Of a stretch of DNA of 64,000 nt, positions 10,130 through 20,343 are shown one piece after another. Source of the stretch: Adhaeribacter terrigena (GTDB taxonomy: Bacteria; Bacteroidota; Bacteroidia; Cytophagales; Hymenobacteraceae); the NCBI RefSeq assembly GCF_016623615.1, contig NZ_JAEHFX010000001.1, positions 62,001 to 126,000 of the forward strand, read 5' to 3'. The notes beneath the pieces were generated by a model. The model saw only the letters and a list, made by a program, of their open reading frames with translations. It made no database searches and had not been told where the DNA came from. Made by a program: the position numbers and the translations under genes. Each line of letters begins with the position of its first letter. The stretch's first letter is position 1.

Positions 10130-10954
10130 ATGGCTTTAAAGAAATTAAGACCGATAACACCAGGTCAGAGATTTAGAATAGCTCCAGCCTTCGATGAAAT
10201 CACTTCATCAACGCCTGAGAAATCTCTGTTGGCACCTATAAAAAAATCTGGTGGACGGAATGATTCCGGTAAAATGACCATGCGCTACATAGGTGGCGGT
10301 CATAAGAAACAATACCGTATGATCGATTTCAAGCGGACAAAGTTTGGTGTACCTGCAGTAGTTAAAACTATTGAATACGATCCAAACCGGACTGCTCGTA
10401 TCGCGCTGGTATACTATGCAGATGGTGAAAAAGCTTATATCATCGCACCTGCTGGTTTAGCAGTAGGTACAACAATTGTTTCTGGTCCTGGTATTGCTCC
10501 GGAAGTTGGTAACTGTTTACCGCTTTCCGATATGCCACTGGGTACAATTATCCATAATATTGAGCTAATGCCAGGTAATGGTGGTATCCTTGCCCGTTCC
10601 GCTGGTTCTTATGCTCAGTTAGTTGCTCGGGAAGGCCGTTATGCTACTATCAAATTGCCTTCAGGCGAAATGAGAATGGTGTTGGTTAATTGCATGGCAA
10701 CGGTAGGAACAGTTTCAAACTCAGATCACATGAATGTGAATATGGGTAAAGCTGGCCGTAACCGTTGGAAAGGTGTACGTCCGCGCGTTCGTGGTGTTGC
10801 TATGAACCCGGTAGATCACCCAATGGGTGGTGGTGAAGGTAAGTCTTCAGGCGGTCACCCACGCTCACGTAAAGGTTTATTATCAAAAGGTAAGAAAACT
10901 AGAAATAAGAATAAATATTCCGAGCAGCTAATCGTTAATAGAGGTAAAAAATAA
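10130..10954 (+). CDS. rplB: 50S ribosomal protein L2
   Basis: 274 residues, full length; needed for subunit association and peptidyl-transferase assembly. Carries the OB-fold and SH3-like halves and the conserved C-terminal [17 protein letters not shown] loop with the functional His. rpsS starts immediately after the stop. Confidence 0.98.
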   Translation: MALKKLRPITPGQRFRIAPAFDEITSSTPEKSLLAPIKKSGGRNDSGKMTMRYIGGGHKKQYRMIDFKRTKFGVPAVVKTIEYDPNRTARIALVYYADGEKAYIIAPAGLAVGTTIVSGPGIAPEVGNCLPLSDMPLGTIIHNIELMPGNGGILARSAGSYAQLVAREGRYATIKLPSGEMRMVLVNCMATVGTVSNSDHMNVNMGKAGRNRWKGVRPRVRGVAMNPVDHPMGGGEGKSSGGHPRSRKGLLSKGKKTRNKNKYSEQLIVNRGKK

Positions 10955-11233
10955 ATGGGAAGATCATTAAAAAAAGGGCCTTATATTGACTTTAGGCTCG
11001 AGAAAAAAGTTCAGGCCTTAGAAGAAACAGGCAAGAAAACAGTAGTGAAAACCTGGTCTAGAAGATCAATGATTTCACCTGATTTCGTTGGACATACATT
11101 TGCAGTTCATAACGGTAATAAATTCATTCCGGTTTATGTAACTGAAAACATGGTAGGACATAAACTTGGCGAATTTGCTCCAACCAGAAACTTTAGAGGC
11201 CACGTAGCTAAAAAAGATAAAGGCAAGAGATAA
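10955..11233 (+). CDS. rpsS: 30S ribosomal protein S19
   Basis: 92 residues; head protein that contacts the A-site finger and S13. Recognised by [25 protein letters not shown] and [14 protein letters not shown]. Directly abuts rplB; rplV starts 2 bp after the stop. Confidence 0.98.
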   Translation: MGRSLKKGPYIDFRLEKKVQALEETGKKTVVKTWSRRSMISPDFVGHTFAVHNGNKFIPVYVTENMVGHKLGEFAPTRNFRGHVAKKDKGKR

Positions 11234-11235
11234 TC

Positions 11236-11637
11236 ATGGAAGCAGTAGCAAAACTAAGAAACGTACCTACCTCACCGCGCAAAATGCGCCTGGTAGCGAA
11301 TATGGTACGCGGAAAGCAAGTGAACAGTGCATTAGGCATCTTGAAATTTGAAGCCAATTCAGGTGCTGAAAAAATCGAGAAACTTCTTTTATCCGCTTTA
11401 TCTAACTGGCAGGCCAAAAATGAAGATGCCCGTATCGAAGATTCAAACCTTTACATCAAAGAGATCTTTGTTGATGAAGGCCGTACTTTGAAACGTCTTC
11501 GTCCTGCGCCACAAGGCCGTGGTCACCGGATCCGTAAAAGATCAAACCACATTACCTTGATCATCGATGCGAAATCTGATGAAGAAATGGTATCTAAAAA
11601 AGCAAAAAAAGCTGAATCAACCACTAAAGCCAAATAA
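11236..11637 (+). CDS. rplV: 50S ribosomal protein L22
   Basis: 133 residues; lines the exit tunnel. The beta-hairpin that reaches the tunnel constriction is in [21 protein letters not shown] Lys/Ala-rich C-terminal tail makes it longer than the roughly 110-residue E. coli form. Starts 2 bp after rpsS; rpsC follows in 6 bp. Confidence 0.97.
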   Translation: MEAVAKLRNVPTSPRKMRLVANMVRGKQVNSALGILKFEANSGAEKIEKLLLSALSNWQAKNEDARIEDSNLYIKEIFVDEGRTLKRLRPAPQGRGHRIRKRSNHITLIIDAKSDEEMVSKKAKKAESTTKAK

Positions 11638-11643
11638 GTTAAG

Positions 11644-12471
11644 ATGGGACAAAAAGTAAATCCGATTGGTCTTCGCCTGGGTATTGTAAAAGGGTGGGAC
11701 TCTAACTGGTACGGTGGTAAAGATTTCGCTGAGAAGCTGGTTGAAGACGAAAAAATTAGAAAATACATTCTTGCTCGTATCCCTAAAGGCGGTATTTCTA
11801 AGATTGTAATTGAGCGTACCTTAAAAAGAATCACTATTACTATTAATACAGCCCGCCCGGGTGTAGTAATTGGTAAAGGTGGTCAGGAAGTGGATAAAAT
11901 TAAAGAAGAGTTAAAAAAGATCACGAGCAAAGACGTTCAGATCAATATCTTCGAAATTAAACGCCCTGAACTTGATGCTAAACTTGTAGGCGAATCTGTT
12001 GCCCAGCAGTTACAAGCCCGTATCTCTTTCCGTCGTGCTATGAAGCAGGCTATTTCTTCTGCTTTGCGCGTAGGAGCTGAAGGTATCAAAATCCAGGTAT
12101 CAGGCCGTTTAGGCGGTGCTGAGATGGCTCGTACTGAACATTACAAAGAAGGAAGAACACCACTTCATACCTTACGTGCTGATATCGATTATGCGCTTTC
12201 AGAAGCACAAACCGTTTATGGTAAGTTAGGTATTAAAGTTTGGATCTTCAAAGGCGAGATCTACGGTAAAAAAGATCTTTCTCCTAACCAGGTTCCGGCT
12301 GAAAGCAAATCTGCTTCAGGTGGTCCACGCGGCGAAAGAAATGAACGTTCTGACCGCGGTGAGCGTTCAGGTCGTCGTAATGACCGTGGAGGCGAAAGAG
12401 GCGGACGTGATAAAGCCGATGGTGCAGCACCACGTCGCAATAACTCCGGTGGTAATAAACCACGCCGTTAA
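11644..12471 (+). CDS. rpsC: 30S ribosomal protein S3
   Basis: 275 residues, mRNA-entry-channel protein. KH domain with [12 protein letters not shown] around residues 75-86, then the S3 C-terminal domain ([19 protein letters not shown]). The last 45 or so residues are an Arg/Gly/Asp/Asn-rich low-complexity tail ([16 protein letters not shown]) beyond the E. coli length of about 233; such extensions occur in related bacteria and are probably disordered and RNA-binding (inference). Followed by rplP after 32 bp. Confidence 0.97.
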   Translation: MGQKVNPIGLRLGIVKGWDSNWYGGKDFAEKLVEDEKIRKYILARIPKGGISKIVIERTLKRITITINTARPGVVIGKGGQEVDKIKEELKKITSKDVQINIFEIKRPELDAKLVGESVAQQLQARISFRRAMKQAISSALRVGAEGIKIQVSGRLGGAEMARTEHYKEGRTPLHTLRADIDYALSEAQTVYGKLGIKVWIFKGEIYGKKDLSPNQVPAESKSASGGPRGERNERSDRGERSGRRNDRGGERGGRDKADGAAPRRNNSGGNKPRR

Positions 12472-12503
12472 TCATATAAAGTTAACTTCAAGTTTTTTTT
12501 AAG

Positions 12504-12929
12504 ATGTTACAACCAAAAAGAACGAAATATAGAAAAATGATGAAGGGGCGGGTGACTGGTTTAGCTAACCGGGGCAGCTCCATCTCATTTGGCTCTTTCG
12601 CGATAAAATCATTAGAAGCATCCTGGATCACCAGCCGCCAGATTGAAGCGGCCCGTATTGCAATGACCCGCGCTATGAAGCGTGAAGGCCAGGTTTGGAT
12701 CCGTATTTTCCCTGACAAACCTATTACCAAGAAACCAGCCGAAGTACGTATGGGTAAAGGTAAAGGTTCTCCAGAGTATTGGGTAGCCTGTGTAAAACCA
12801 GGTACCATTATGTTCGAATCTGATGGCGTGTCATTAGAGATTGCACAGGAATCCCTACGGTTAGCTGCTCAGAAGCTGCCGGTAAGAACGAAATTTGTAG
12901 TACGTAGAGATTACGTTGAGAGCAAGTAG
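12504..12929 (+). CDS. rplP: 50S ribosomal protein L16
   Basis: 141 residues; organises the A-site tRNA pocket. Recognised by [16 protein letters not shown], by [22 protein letters not shown] and by the loop with the Arg hydroxylated in other bacteria. rpmC begins one base after its stop. Confidence 0.97.
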   Translation: MLQPKRTKYRKMMKGRVTGLANRGSSISFGSFAIKSLEASWITSRQIEAARIAMTRAMKREGQVWIRIFPDKPITKKPAEVRMGKGKGSPEYWVACVKPGTIMFESDGVSLEIAQESLRLAAQKLPVRTKFVVRRDYVESK

Positions 12930-12930
12930 T

Positions 12931-13143
12931 ATGAAAAAAACAGATATCAAAGGCCTTTCTCTCGACGAATTGAAGGCCCAGGTGATCACAGAACGCACCA
13001 ATAGCCAGAATCTTAAATTTGCGCATTCTATTTCACCTTTGGAAAACCCATTAAAGATTAAAGAAAGCAGAAAGCAAATCGCTCGTCTGAATACTGAAAT
13101 CCGTAACCGGGAAATCGCTTTAAACTCCCAAAACGCAAAGTAA
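12931..13143 (+). CDS. rpmC: 50S ribosomal protein L29
   Basis: 70 residues using the ATG at 12931 ([14 protein letters not shown]). An in-frame upstream ATG at 12916 would give five extra residues inside rplP; the 12931 start is preferred because it fits the family's N-terminus and the one-base spacing from rplP. Two antiparallel helices are predicted, with the conserved tail [15 protein letters not shown]. rpsQ follows 1 bp later. Confidence 0.95.
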   Translation: MKKTDIKGLSLDELKAQVITERTNSQNLKFAHSISPLENPLKIKESRKQIARLNTEIRNREIALNSQNAK

Positions 13144-13144
13144 A

Positions 13145-13402
13145 ATGCAAGAGAGAAATTTAAGAAAAGAAAGAAGCGGTAGAGTTGTTAGCAATAAAAT
13201 GGACAAATCTATCACTGTTTTGGTTGAGAGCCGGACGAAGCATCCGATCTATGGCAAATTCCTCACCAAATCCAATAAGTTTATGGCTCATGACGAAAAC
13301 AATGAGTGCGGTATTGGTGATACAGTTCGCATTATGGAAACCCGTCCGTTGAGCAAAAATAAAAACTGGCGTTTAGTTGAAATTATAGAGAGGGCTAAAT
13401 AA
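13145..13402 (+). CDS. rpsQ: 30S ribosomal protein S17
   Basis: 85 residues, OB-fold primary 16S rRNA 5'-domain binder. Recognised by [25 protein letters not shown] and the [16 protein letters not shown] signature. Tightly packed between rpmC and rplN (1 bp on either side). Confidence 0.97.
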   Translation: MQERNLRKERSGRVVSNKMDKSITVLVESRTKHPIYGKFLTKSNKFMAHDENNECGIGDTVRIMETRPLSKNKNWRLVEIIERAK

Positions 13403-13403
13403 G

Positions 13404-13772
13404 ATGATACAGCAAGAATCTAGATTATCTGTTGCCGATAATAGCGGTGCAAAAGAAGTTCTTTGCATTCGTGTATTAGGTGGAACAGGAAAAAAATATG
13501 CTTCGATCGGTGATAAGATCGTAGTGACTGTTAAGTCAGCTTTATCTTCCGGAAACATTAAGAAAGGTACTGTTTCTAAAGCAGTTATCGTACGCACTAA
13601 AAAAGAGATCCGTCGTAAGGATGGTTCTTATATTCGTTTCGACGATAATGCTGCAGTATTACTGAATAATAACGATGAGCCACGCGGAACACGTATTTTT
13701 GGTCCGGTTGCACGTGAACTCCGTGAAAAACAGTTCATGAAAATTGTATCTTTAGCCCCTGAAGTTTTATAA
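13404..13772 (+). CDS. rplN: 50S ribosomal protein L14
   Basis: 122 residues, the canonical length; forms an intersubunit bridge and is the docking site of ribosome silencing factor. Begins [18 protein letters not shown] and contains [17 protein letters not shown] and [13 protein letters not shown]. First gene of the classical spc segment, cotranscribed with the S10 cluster here. Confidence 0.98.
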   Translation: MIQQESRLSVADNSGAKEVLCIRVLGGTGKKYASIGDKIVVTVKSALSSGNIKKGTVSKAVIVRTKKEIRRKDGSYIRFDDNAAVLLNNNDEPRGTRIFGPVARELREKQFMKIVSLAPEVL

Positions 13773-13773
13773 G

Positions 13774-14112
13774 ATGAAAACAGTAGTAACAAAGACAGCA
13801 AAACTTCATGTTAAAACCGGCGATACTGTAAAAGTTATAGCAGGTGATGAAAAAGGCAAAACTGGCAAAATTACCTCGGTTGATACAAAAAACGCGCGCG
13901 TAATTGTTGAAGGTTTAAACCTGGTAACGAAGCATAGCAAACCAAGTGCGAAAAATCCACAGGGTGGAATTGACAAAATGGAAGCAGGCATTAATGCCAG
14001 CAACGTGATGTTGATTGAAGGCAAAAAAGGTATTGCTACACGAACTGGAAAACGTATTAATAAAAGCGGTAAATTAGAGCGTTATTCTAAAAAATCCGGG
14101 GAGGCATTATAA
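13774..14112 (+). CDS. rplX: 50S ribosomal protein L24
   Basis: 112 residues; assembly initiator. The KOW motif is [17 protein letters not shown]. The stop codon overlaps the rplE start by one base (TAATG), a translational-coupling arrangement. Confidence 0.97.
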   Translation: MKTVVTKTAKLHVKTGDTVKVIAGDEKGKTGKITSVDTKNARVIVEGLNLVTKHSKPSAKNPQGGIDKMEAGINASNVMLIEGKKGIATRTGKRINKSGKLERYSKKSGEAL

Positions 14113-14666
14113 TGGCATCAGCAAGATTAAAAGAAAAATACGAAAAAGAAGTAATGCCTGCACTGAAAGAAAAATTTCAGTACAAAAGCATTATGCAGGT
14201 TCCCCGCATTACCAAGATCAGCATCAACCGCGGTATTGGTAACGCAGTGGCCGATAAAAAACTGGTTGATATCGGAGTAGAAGAACTAACTACTATCAGC
14301 GGTCAGAAGGCAGTTCCTACAAAGGCCAAGAATTCTATCTCTAACTTTAAGTTACGAGAAGGTATGCCGATCGGCGCAAGGGTAACCCTGCGTGGTGAGC
14401 GGATGTACGAATTCTTAGACCGTCTGTTAACGATCGCCCTTCCACGAGTACGCGACTTTAAAGGCGTAAACGACAAAGGTTTTGATGGCCGTGGAAATTA
14501 TACATTAGGTATCAAGGAGCAAATCATCTTCCCTGAAATTTCTATTGATAAGATCAAGTCAATAGCAGGTATGGATATTACGTTTGTAACTACAGCTCAG
14601 AACGATGAGGAAAGCTACGAACTGTTGAAAGCTTTTGGTATGCCTTTTACAAACGTAAAGAAATAA
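14112..14666 (+). CDS. rplE: 50S ribosomal protein L5
   Basis: 184 residues; 5S rRNA binding and B1b bridge. Recognised by the N-terminal [17 protein letters not shown], by [23 protein letters not shown] and by [11 protein letters not shown]. Overlaps rplX by one base; rpsN starts 4 bp downstream. Confidence 0.97.
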   Translation: MASARLKEKYEKEVMPALKEKFQYKSIMQVPRITKISINRGIGNAVADKKLVDIGVEELTTISGQKAVPTKAKNSISNFKLREGMPIGARVTLRGERMYEFLDRLLTIALPRVRDFKGVNDKGFDGRGNYTLGIKEQIIFPEISIDKIKSIAGMDITFVTTAQNDEESYELLKAFGMPFTNVKK

Positions 14667-14670
14667 TATA

Positions 14671-14940
14671 ATGGCTAAAGAATCAGTAAAAGCCCGCGAA
14701 TTAAAAAGAATTGCAACAGTAGCAAAGTATGCTGAGAAGCGGAAAGAATTAAAAGCTGCTGGTGATTATGAAGCCTTGGATAAACTTCCAAAAAATGCTT
14801 CCCCAGTTCGTTTACACAATCGTTGCAAACTTACAGGCCGTCCAAGAGGATATATGCGTAAGTTTGGCATTTCACGGGTAACATTCCGTGAGCTTGCATC
14901 TGCTGGTAAAATTCCAGGTGTAACAAAGTCAAGCTGGTAG
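14671..14940 (+). CDS. rpsN: 30S ribosomal protein S14 (zinc-free long form)
   Basis: 89 residues, the long cysteine-poor (C-) type: only one Cys ([18 protein letters not shown]), where the zinc form has a CXXC-CXXC ribbon. The C-terminal [11 protein letters not shown] is canonical. Followed by an 83-bp gap that contains an internal promoter before rpsH. Confidence 0.97.
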   Translation: MAKESVKARELKRIATVAKYAEKRKELKAAGDYEALDKLPKNASPVRLHNRCKLTGRPRGYMRKFGISRVTFRELASAGKIPGVTKSSW

Positions 14941-14975
14941 GTAACAATTTAGTTTTAGTATTTAATAAATTGTAG

Positions 14976-14983
14976 TATCTTTG
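14976..14983 (+). promoter_or_regulatory. Internal promoter before rpsH
   Basis: A perfect -7 box TATCTTTG about 41 nt upstream of the rpsH ATG, in the only sizeable gap within the spc segment. The -33 element is poorly matched, so strength is uncertain. Confidence 0.6.
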
Positions 14984-15023
14984 CGGCTCGCTAAGAGCTT
15001 AATATACTTTTAATATAGTAACA

Positions 15024-15422
15024 ATGAATACAGATCCAATAGCGGATTACTTAACCCGGTTGCGTAATGCCATTAAGGCAAATCACCGCGTGGTAGAAAT
15101 TCCGTCCAGCAAGATAAAAAAAGAGATCACTAAGGTACTTTACGAGAAAGGATATATTCAGAGCTACCGCTTTGATGATGCCTCAGTTCAAGGTACTATC
15201 AAAATTGCTTTGAAATACAATCCTGCTACAAAGCAATCTGCAATCGTAAACCTTGAAAGAATTTCAAAGCCTGGTTTACGTAAATATGCCCATATTGAAA
15301 ACCTGCCGCGGGTATTGAATGGCTTAGGTATAGCTATTCTTTCAACTTCTAAAGGTGTAATTACCGAAAAAGAAGCTCGCAATTTAAATGTAGGTGGCGA
15401 AGTTTTATGTTACGTATATTAA
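15024..15422 (+). CDS. rpsH: 30S ribosomal protein S8
   Basis: 132 residues; 16S rRNA central-domain binder and, in enterobacteria, the spc-operon repressor. Starts [16 protein letters not shown] and ends with the conserved [20 protein letters not shown] region. Probably expressed both by read-through from rplC and from the promoter at 14976. Confidence 0.97.
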   Translation: MNTDPIADYLTRLRNAIKANHRVVEIPSSKIKKEITKVLYEKGYIQSYRFDDASVQGTIKIALKYNPATKQSAIVNLERISKPGLRKYAHIENLPRVLNGLGIAILSTSKGVITEKEARNLNVGGEVLCYVY

Positions 15423-15436
15423 AAGTTGGTTAAGAG

Positions 15437-15991
15437 ATGTCGCGTATAGGTAAATTACCAATTACACTTCCTGAAAAAGTGGAAGTTACAGTATCTTCAA
15501 ATAACGAAGTTATTGTGAAAGGCCCTAAAGGCTCCTTATCTACAATGGTTGACCGTGATATTACTGTTTCGCAAGAGGGTAATACTTTAGTGGTTGAAAG
15601 ACCAACAGAGCAAAAGCGTCACAAAGCAATGCACGGTCTGTACCGTTCTTTGATCAACAATATGATTGTTGGGGTAAGCCAGGGTTATAAAGAAGATCTG
15701 GAACTCGTTGGTGTAGGTTATAAGGCTACTATGGCTGGTACTACTTTAGAATTAGCGTTAGGCTATTCACACAATATTTTCCTTTCATTACCAGATGAAG
15801 TTAAAGCAACTGCAGTAACTGAAAAAGGTAAAGCTCCGGTTATCACTCTTGAAAGCATCGATAAACAACTGATCGGACAGGTAGCTGCTAAGATCAGATC
15901 GCTGCGTAAAGTTGAGCCATACAAAGGCAAAGGTATCCGTTTCGTTGGTGAAGTGGTTCGTAGAAAAGCTGGTAAAACTGCTTCTAAATAA
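15437..15991 (+). CDS. rplF: 50S ribosomal protein L6
   Basis: 184 residues, two tandem L6 domains near the sarcin-ricin loop. Recognised by MSRIGKLPITLPEKVEV at the N-terminus and by VEPYKGKGIRFVGEVVRRK near the C-terminus. Normal length; 14 bp after rpsH and 9 bp before rplR. Confidence 0.97.
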   Translation: MSRIGKLPITLPEKVEVTVSSNNEVIVKGPKGSLSTMVDRDITVSQEGNTLVVERPTEQKRHKAMHGLYRSLINNMIVGVSQGYKEDLELVGVGYKATMAGTTLELALGYSHNIFLSLPDEVKATAVTEKGKAPVITLESIDKQLIGQVAAKIRSLRKVEPYKGKGIRFVGEVVRRKAGKTASK

Positions 15992-16000
15992 GAATTAATC

Positions 16001-16348
16001 ATGGCTGTAAATAAAGAACTAAGAAGATTACGTATCAAAAGAGGTATCCGGAATAAAATTTCCGGTACTTCTGTGAGACCTAGACTGTCTGTATTTAGAA
16101 GTAACAAAAATATCTACGCTCAAATCATTGACGATTTGTCTGGCCGTACTTTGGCTGCAGTTTCTTCTGCTAAAACTGAAAGCGCAACTAATAAAGTTGC
16201 GACTTCAGTGGAAGTTGGAAAGCAGATTGCACAGAAAGCACTTGAGCTTGGTATTTCAAGTGTGGTATTTGACCGTTCGGGTTACCTTTATCATGGACGT
16301 GTAAAATCATTGGCCGACGGTGCACGTGAGGCTGGACTTAAATTCTAA
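16001..16348 (+). CDS. rplR: 50S ribosomal protein L18
   Basis: 115 residues; bridges 5S rRNA and the central protuberance. Recognised by [31 protein letters not shown] and by the C-terminal [20 protein letters not shown]. rpsE follows 6 bp later. Confidence 0.97.
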   Translation: MAVNKELRRLRIKRGIRNKISGTSVRPRLSVFRSNKNIYAQIIDDLSGRTLAAVSSAKTESATNKVATSVEVGKQIAQKALELGISSVVFDRSGYLYHGRVKSLADGAREAGLKF

Positions 16349-16354
16349 TTTGAT

Positions 16355-16873
16355 ATGATAAAGAATAATGTACGTGCGGTTAAGGCCAGTGAAACGGATC
16401 TTAAAGAACGCGTAGTTGCAATCAAACGGGTTGCAAAAGTAGTAAAAGGTGGTCGTCGTTTCAGTTTCTCCGCTATTGTAGTTGTTGGGGACGGTAACGG
16501 TACAGTTGGCTACGGATTAGGAAAGGCAAATGAAGTTACCGATGCAATAGCTAAAGGTATTGATGATGCCAAGAAAAATCTTGTTAAAGTTCCTCTTTAC
16601 CATCATACTGTTCCTCATGCAATTGAAGGTAAATATTCCGGTGGTTTTGTTTTAGTTAAGCCGGCTGCGCCAGGTACAGGTGTTCTTGCTGGTGGTGCAA
16701 TGCGTGCTGTTCTAGAGAGTGCAGGAATTAAAGACGTTTTAGCTAAGTCTAAAGGTTCTTCTAACCCGCATAACGTAGTAAAAGCTACTTTTGATGCATT
16801 GTCTAAAATGCGTGATCCTCTTGTGGTTGCTAAGCAACGTGGTATTTCACTTTCAAAAGTTTTTAACGGATAA
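16355..16873 (+). CDS. rpsE: 30S ribosomal protein S5
   Basis: 172 residues; decoding fidelity and mRNA helicase site. The S5 double-stranded-RNA-binding-like domain with [20 protein letters not shown] and [10 protein letters not shown] is intact, followed by the C-terminal [15 protein letters not shown]. rpmD starts 3 bp after the stop. Confidence 0.98.
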   Translation: MIKNNVRAVKASETDLKERVVAIKRVAKVVKGGRRFSFSAIVVVGDGNGTVGYGLGKANEVTDAIAKGIDDAKKNLVKVPLYHHTVPHAIEGKYSGGFVLVKPAAPGTGVLAGGAMRAVLESAGIKDVLAKSKGSSNPHNVVKATFDALSKMRDPLVVAKQRGISLSKVFNG

Positions 16874-16876
16874 TCC

Positions 16877-17056
16877 ATGGCACAGGTAACAATAACTCAG
16901 GTAAAAAGCATTATTGACAAGCCTGAGAACCAAAAGCTTACAATGAAAGCTTTAGGATTAGGTAAAATTAGCAAATCAGTTACTGTTGAGTTAACTCCAC
17001 AAATTGCTGGTATGGTTAATAAAGTTCAACATTTAGTATCTGTAAAAAATTTATAA
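16877..17056 (+). CDS. rpmD: 50S ribosomal protein L30
   Basis: A 59-residue ORF found by reading the rpsE-rplO gap. The translation begins MAQVTITQVKSIIDKPENQK and contains the conserved TMKALGLGKI (family: T-L-x-x-LGL-x-K). The position between rpsE and rplO is the canonical rpmD site; it starts 3 bp after rpsE and ends 1 bp before rplO. Confidence 0.96.
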   Translation: MAQVTITQVKSIIDKPENQKLTMKALGLGKISKSVTVELTPQIAGMVNKVQHLVSVKNL

Positions 17057-17057
17057 A

Positions 17058-17501
17058 ATGAATTTAAGTTCATTAAAACCAGCCGAAGGTTCTGTAAAGA
17101 ATAGAAAGCGTATTGGTAGAGGTACTGGTTCTGGTCGTGGTGGTACTTCCACCCGTGGCCACAAAGGTGCTAAATCAAGATCAGGTTACTCAAGTAAAGC
17201 TGGTTTTGAAGGCGGTCAGATGCCTTTACAAAGACGCGTTCCTAAATTCGGCTTTAAAAACATTAACCGAGTAGAGTATTCAGCCATTAATCTGGATGTT
17301 TTACAAAATTTAGCTTCTCAGGGTACTACAAATTTCACATTTGAGACTTTCAGAACTAATGGTTTAGCTTCTAAAAATGATCAGATTAAAGTATTAGGTC
17401 GTGGTGAATTAACTTCTGCTATTGAAGTTTCAGCCCATGCCTTCTCTAAATCTGCTATAGAAGCAATAGAAAAAGCAGGTGGTAAAGTAATTACGCTTTA
17501 A
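17058..17501 (+). CDS. rplO: 50S ribosomal protein L15
   Basis: 147 residues. Typical N-terminus LSSLKPAEGSVKNRKRIGRG followed by a Gly/Arg/Ser-rich RNA-contacting extension (GSGRGGTSTRGHKGAKSRSG). secY follows 8 bp later, the near-universal rplO-secY order. Confidence 0.97.
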   Translation: MNLSSLKPAEGSVKNRKRIGRGTGSGRGGTSTRGHKGAKSRSGYSSKAGFEGGQMPLQRRVPKFGFKNINRVEYSAINLDVLQNLASQGTTNFTFETFRTNGLASKNDQIKVLGRGELTSAIEVSAHAFSKSAIEAIEKAGGKVITL

Positions 17502-17509
17502 TTAAGTTT

Positions 17510-18826
17510 ATGAATAAGCTTTTTACAACAATTAAGAACATTTTCGCCATAGATGATCTGCGTACCCGTATTTTAAATACGTTAGGTTTTATTGCGATCT
17601 TTCGTTTAGGTTCTTATGTTGTTCTTCCCGGTATTGATCCATCACAGCTAAAATCCAACGCCCAGGGTATCTTCGGGGTGTTGGATACTTTATTAGGTGG
17701 AGCCTTTAGTAATGCTTCAATCTTTGCATTGGGTATTATGCCTTATATATCTGCATCTATTGTATTGCAATTGTTAACAATTGCAGTTCCATATTTTCAG
17801 AAAATGCAAAAGGAAGGGGAATCGGGGCGTAAAAAGATTAATCAGATTACCCGCGTTTTAACTATTGCAATTACGCTGGCCCAGTCAATAGGGTTTATAG
17901 CCACCATTAATAGTGAAGCGATCGTAACCAATAATACCTTTTTTACAATCAGTTCCATGATCATCTTAACTGCAGGAACAATGTTCTGTATGTGGTTGGG
18001 TGAGAAAATTACTGATAAAGGTATTGGTAATGGTATTTCGATGCTCATTATGATAGGTATTGCTTCTCGATTACCTGGAGCGTTAATTGCAGAAGCCATT
18101 TCAAAACAATTAAATGGGGCCCTGATTTTCATTTTTGAATTGATTGTGCTTTATTTTATAGTTATGGCTGTAGTTATGCTTACTCAAGCCATTCGCCGGA
18201 TTCCAATCCAATATGCGAAACAGCTTGGTGGAGGATCATCTGTTGCAGGTCAACGTCAATTTATCCCGCTGAAGGTAAATGCTGCGGGTGTAATGCCAAT
18301 CATTTTTGCACAGTCTTTGATGTTTATTCCAGCGCTCGTTGGATCTATGTGGCGTGATGTAAATGAAGAGGTTGGAAGCTTTCTGACTACTTTATCTGAT
18401 CCTTATTCATTTGTTCATAATTTATTGTTTGCCTTTCTGATTCTGGTATTTACTTATTTCTATACTGCTATAAGTGTAAATCCAAATCAAATAGCTGATG
18501 ATCTGAAAAGAAGTGGCGGTTTTGTTCCAGGTATAAAGCCTGGTTTAGCAACATCGGAATTTATTGATGATGTTTTATCTAAAATTACTTTACCAGGCGC
18601 TATCTTTTTGGCAATTATCGCAATTTTACCTACTTTTGCATTCCAATTGGGAGTAAGCAGAGAATTTTCTTCTTTCTTTGGAGGAACTTCACTCATCATT
18701 ATGGTTGGTGTGGTACTCGATACCATGAACCAGATTGAAAGTTATCTCCTGATGAAGCATTATGATGGAATGATGAAATCCGGAAAACTTAAAGGTCGTA
18801 CGCAAAATATAGCGATAGCTTCTTAA
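17510..18826 (+). CDS. secY: Protein translocase channel subunit SecY
   Basis: 438 residues, ten predicted transmembrane segments, normal length. Recognised by the plug/TM2 region LLGGAFSNASIFALGIMPYI, by the cytosolic loop RRIPIQYAKQ and by SVNPNQIADDLKRSGGFVPG between TM8 and TM9. It forms the inner-membrane channel used by SecA, which is encoded in this window at 44827. Its stop abuts the map start. Confidence 0.98.
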   Translation: MNKLFTTIKNIFAIDDLRTRILNTLGFIAIFRLGSYVVLPGIDPSQLKSNAQGIFGVLDTLLGGAFSNASIFALGIMPYISASIVLQLLTIAVPYFQKMQKEGESGRKKINQITRVLTIAITLAQSIGFIATINSEAIVTNNTFFTISSMIILTAGTMFCMWLGEKITDKGIGNGISMLIMIGIASRLPGALIAEAISKQLNGALIFIFELIVLYFIVMAVVMLTQAIRRIPIQYAKQLGGGSSVAGQRQFIPLKVNAAGVMPIIFAQSLMFIPALVGSMWRDVNEEVGSFLTTLSDPYSFVHNLLFAFLILVFTYFYTAISVNPNQIADDLKRSGGFVPGIKPGLATSEFIDDVLSKITLPGAIFLAIIAILPTFAFQLGVSREFSSFFGGTSLIIMVGVVLDTMNQIESYLLMKHYDGMMKSGKLKGRTQNIAIAS

Positions 18827-19597
18827 ATGGTTTTTTATAAATCAGAAGAGGAGATTGCTATTATTCGTGAGAGTGCTCAGATCCTGGGTAAAGCTCACGG
18901 TGTAGTTGCATCGAATATTAAAGAAGGTATAACCACCTTGCATCTTGATAAACTTGCTGAAGAGTTTATTCGGGATTCGGGTGGTATTCCCTCGTTTAAA
19001 GGGTATAATGGTTTTCCTTTTAGCCTTTGTATCTCTGTAAATGAAACTGTTGTCCATGGTTTTCCTGGATCATACATTATTAAAGACGGAGATATTGTTT
19101 CTGTTGATTGCGGAGTGAAATTTAAAGGCTATCATAGTGATAGTGCTTATACTCATGGTATTGGTGAAATAGACGATGCTACTTTCAGCTTATTGGAGAG
19201 AACCAAAGAATCTTTGTATAAAGGAATTGAGAAAGCAATAGTTGGAAACCGAATGGGCGACGTTGCAAATGCAATTCAGCAACATGTAGAGAAAGATGGT
19301 TTTACTGTGGTACGCGAATTGGTCGGGCATGGTATCGGAAAGAATTTACATGAGGCTCCTGAAGTTCCTAATTATGGAAAAAAAGGCCAAGGGATGAAAT
19401 TACAAGCCGGGTTAGTTATAGCTATTGAGCCTATGGTTAATTTAGGCACCCGTAATATTGTACAAGAAAATGATGGTTGGACAATCAGGACCCGCGATCG
19501 AAAACCTTCAGCACATTTTGAACATACTGTTGTAGTTAGGAAAGACAAAGCAGAAATCCTAACTACATGGGATTATATAGAAAAAGCTTTAAAATAA
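18827..19597 (+). CDS. map: Type I methionine aminopeptidase
   Basis: 256 residues; removes N-terminal Met from nascent proteins. Metal ligands of the pita-bread fold are visible: Asp in SVDCGVKFKGYHSDSAYTHG (two Asp), His in ELVGHGIGKNLHEAP, Glu in AIEPMVNLG and Glu in HFEHTVVV. Immediately downstream of secY with no gap, 3 bp upstream of infA. Confidence 0.97.
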   Translation: MVFYKSEEEIAIIRESAQILGKAHGVVASNIKEGITTLHLDKLAEEFIRDSGGIPSFKGYNGFPFSLCISVNETVVHGFPGSYIIKDGDIVSVDCGVKFKGYHSDSAYTHGIGEIDDATFSLLERTKESLYKGIEKAIVGNRMGDVANAIQQHVEKDGFTVVRELVGHGIGKNLHEAPEVPNYGKKGQGMKLQAGLVIAIEPMVNLGTRNIVQENDGWTIRTRDRKPSAHFEHTVVVRKDKAEILTTWDYIEKALK

Positions 19598-19600
19598 AAT

Positions 19601-19819
19601 ATGGCCAAACAATCGTCAATCGAACAAGACGGAACTATTGTAGAAGCATTATCAAATGCAATGTTTAGAGTCGAGCTCGAGAATGGACATCAGTTAATCG
19701 CACACATTTCAGGTAAAATGCGGATGCATTATATTAAAATATTACCTGGCGATAAAGTTAAACTGGAAATGTCGCCATATGATCTAAGCAAAGGAAGAAT
19801 TGTTTACCGTTATAAATAG
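19601..19819 (+). CDS. infA: Translation initiation factor IF-1
   Basis: 72 residues, single S1-like OB fold. Recognised by [40 protein letters not shown] and [20 protein letters not shown], all canonical. The secY-map-infA-rpmJ order is typical of the spc/alpha junction. Confidence 0.98.
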   Translation: MAKQSSIEQDGTIVEALSNAMFRVELENGHQLIAHISGKMRMHYIKILPGDKVKLEMSPYDLSKGRIVYRYK

Positions 19820-19824
19820 AAATA

Positions 19825-19941
19825 ATGAAAGTTAAAGCCTCCGTTAAAAAAAGAAGCGTTGACTGTAAGGTAATCCGTCGCAAAGGCAAACTTTACGTGA
19901 TCAACAAAAAGAATCCACGTTATAAACAAAGACAAGGTTAA
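19825..19941 (+). CDS. rpmJ: 50S ribosomal protein L36 (zinc-free form)
   Basis: A 38-residue ORF read directly from the infA-rpsM gap: [20 protein letters not shown] and then [18 protein letters not shown]. Only one of the four zinc ligands of the CCCH ribbon remains (C14), so this is the C- variant. Starts 5 bp after infA. Confidence 0.96.
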   Translation: MKVKASVKKRSVDCKVIRRKGKLYVINKKNPRYKQRQG

Positions 19942-19958
19942 TTAAATAAAAATTAGAA

Positions 19959-20336
19959 ATGGCTAGAATAGCAGGAGTAGATATTCCAGACAAGAAGAGA
20001 GGCGAGATCGCGCTGACCTACATCTTCGGGATAGGTAGAAGTGCTTCCAAATCCATCTTATCTAAAGCTGGAGTAAGTTACGATAAAAAAGTTAGCGACT
20101 GGACAGAAGAAGAAGCTATTGCAATCCGTGGTGTAATTGCCGCTGAGCATAAGACTGAGGGTGTTCTGAGATCAGAAGTTCAACTTAATATCAAGCGTTT
20201 AATGGATATCGGTTCTTACCGTGGCTTACGTCACCGTAAGGGATTACCAACCAGAGGTCAGCGTACGAAGAACAATTCCCGTACGCGTAAAGGCAAGCGC
20301 AAAACAGTTGCAAACAAGAAGAAGGCTACTAAATAA
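19959..20336 (+). CDS. rpsM: 30S ribosomal protein S13
   Basis: 125 residues; head protein contacting P-site tRNA with its basic C-terminal tail. Recognised by [28 protein letters not shown] and [19 protein letters not shown]. Start of the alpha segment; rpsK follows 7 bp later. Confidence 0.98.
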   Translation: MARIAGVDIPDKKRGEIALTYIFGIGRSASKSILSKAGVSYDKKVSDWTEEEAIAIRGVIAAEHKTEGVLRSEVQLNIKRLMDIGSYRGLRHRKGLPTRGQRTKNNSRTRKGKRKTVANKKKATK

Positions 20337-20343
20337 TTAGATA

